This document shows positions 29,730 to 29,748 of a stretch of DNA of 29,748 nt, one piece after another. The notes under the pieces were generated by a model that did not search any database, was not told the origin of the DNA, and worked only from the letters and a program-made list of their open reading frames with translations. The position numbers were made by a program, and so were the translations under genes. Each line of letters opens with the position of its first letter. Within the stretch, counting starts at the first letter, position 1. The stretch is from a virus: the IMG/VR virus record IMGVR_UViG_3300033182_000852, positions 1-29,748 of that record; one strand, written 5' to 3'.

Positions 29730-29748
29730 ATGACAGTTTATGACAGAC
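29730..29748 (+). CDS. Start of a gene running off the window
   Basis: ATG 29730 could start a frame MTVYDR that continues beyond the window. A second ATG at 29740 (MTD) in another frame is a competitor: TTTATGACAG is repeated at both sites. The late promoter just upstream suggests a structural gene. Too little is visible for any assignment. Confidence 0.35.

Noticed and set aside
1-29748. tRNA genes or integrase/attachment sites
   Set aside because: I found no cloverleaf with a T-arm, no integrase and no transposase in the window.

Overview
The window looks like part of a large, AT-rich tailed-phage genome of the marine T4-like (myovirus) type. No terminase, capsid or polymerase gene lies here, so this is inferred. 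The evidence is: T4-type late promoter boxes (TATAAATA) in front of some genes; a virion-type protein on the minus strand at 13.2-13.7 kb; a dense array of small genes overlapping by 1-30 bases; and a typical phage accessory set (Hsp20, MazG-like, dCMP deaminase, DUF3307, DUF2061, ParB-like and GIY-YIG-like nucleases, a short HTH protein). The host cannot be named. The SUF gene order resembles alphaproteobacterial operons.

Layout. (1) 1-1020: a promoter, a long structured leader, a small heat-shock protein, a terminator, and a bL33-like ribosomal protein. (2) 1023-7350: a consensus sigma70 promoter followed by clpS, sufB, sufC, sufD, sufS, a sufT-like DUF59 gene, a Prx5-type peroxiredoxin and a GNAT acetyltransferase, nearly all overlapping. 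This is an almost complete Fe-S cluster assembly operon. (3) 7360-13211: a late-type promoter, two tandem oxygenase-like paralogues whose iron-binding Asp is replaced by Gly, an unknown gene, a glycosyltransferase, an MTA/SAH nucleosidase and a sulfotransferase-like gene; a virion-like gene converges on this block from the minus strand. (4) 13762-17525: metallophosphoesterase, cytidylyltransferase-like enzyme, two membrane proteins, dCMP deaminase and a radical SAM/SPASM-like protein. (5) 17522-21184: a second nucleotide and small-protein operon (GGCT-like, MazG-like, DUF3307, GMP reductase, small unknowns, two tiny membrane peptides). (6) 21185-23324: mostly non-coding, with a self-contained minus-strand unit for a 46-residue protein, DnaA-box-like and palindromic sites, two short plus-strand genes and several perfect direct repeats. 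(7) 23325-27648: a B12-binding radical SAM enzyme, a sulfotransferase-like protein, a GT-A-like protein and a glycosyltransferase broken by a 5-bp tandem duplication. (8) 27635-29748: ParB-like, GIY-YIG-like and HTH genes, a terminator, and a late promoter at the right edge.

How the parts may work together (inference). The SUF genes could supply Fe-S clusters to the two radical SAM enzymes. The nucleosidase could remove the 5'-deoxyadenosine and SAH these enzymes produce, and the peroxiredoxin could protect the clusters. The glycosyltransferases, oxygenase-like proteins and sulfotransferases suggest decoration of the host envelope or the virion. Two promoter classes are visible: TTGACA-16/17-TATAAT (host sigma70 type) before metabolic operons, and TATAAATA-type (late) before other genes.
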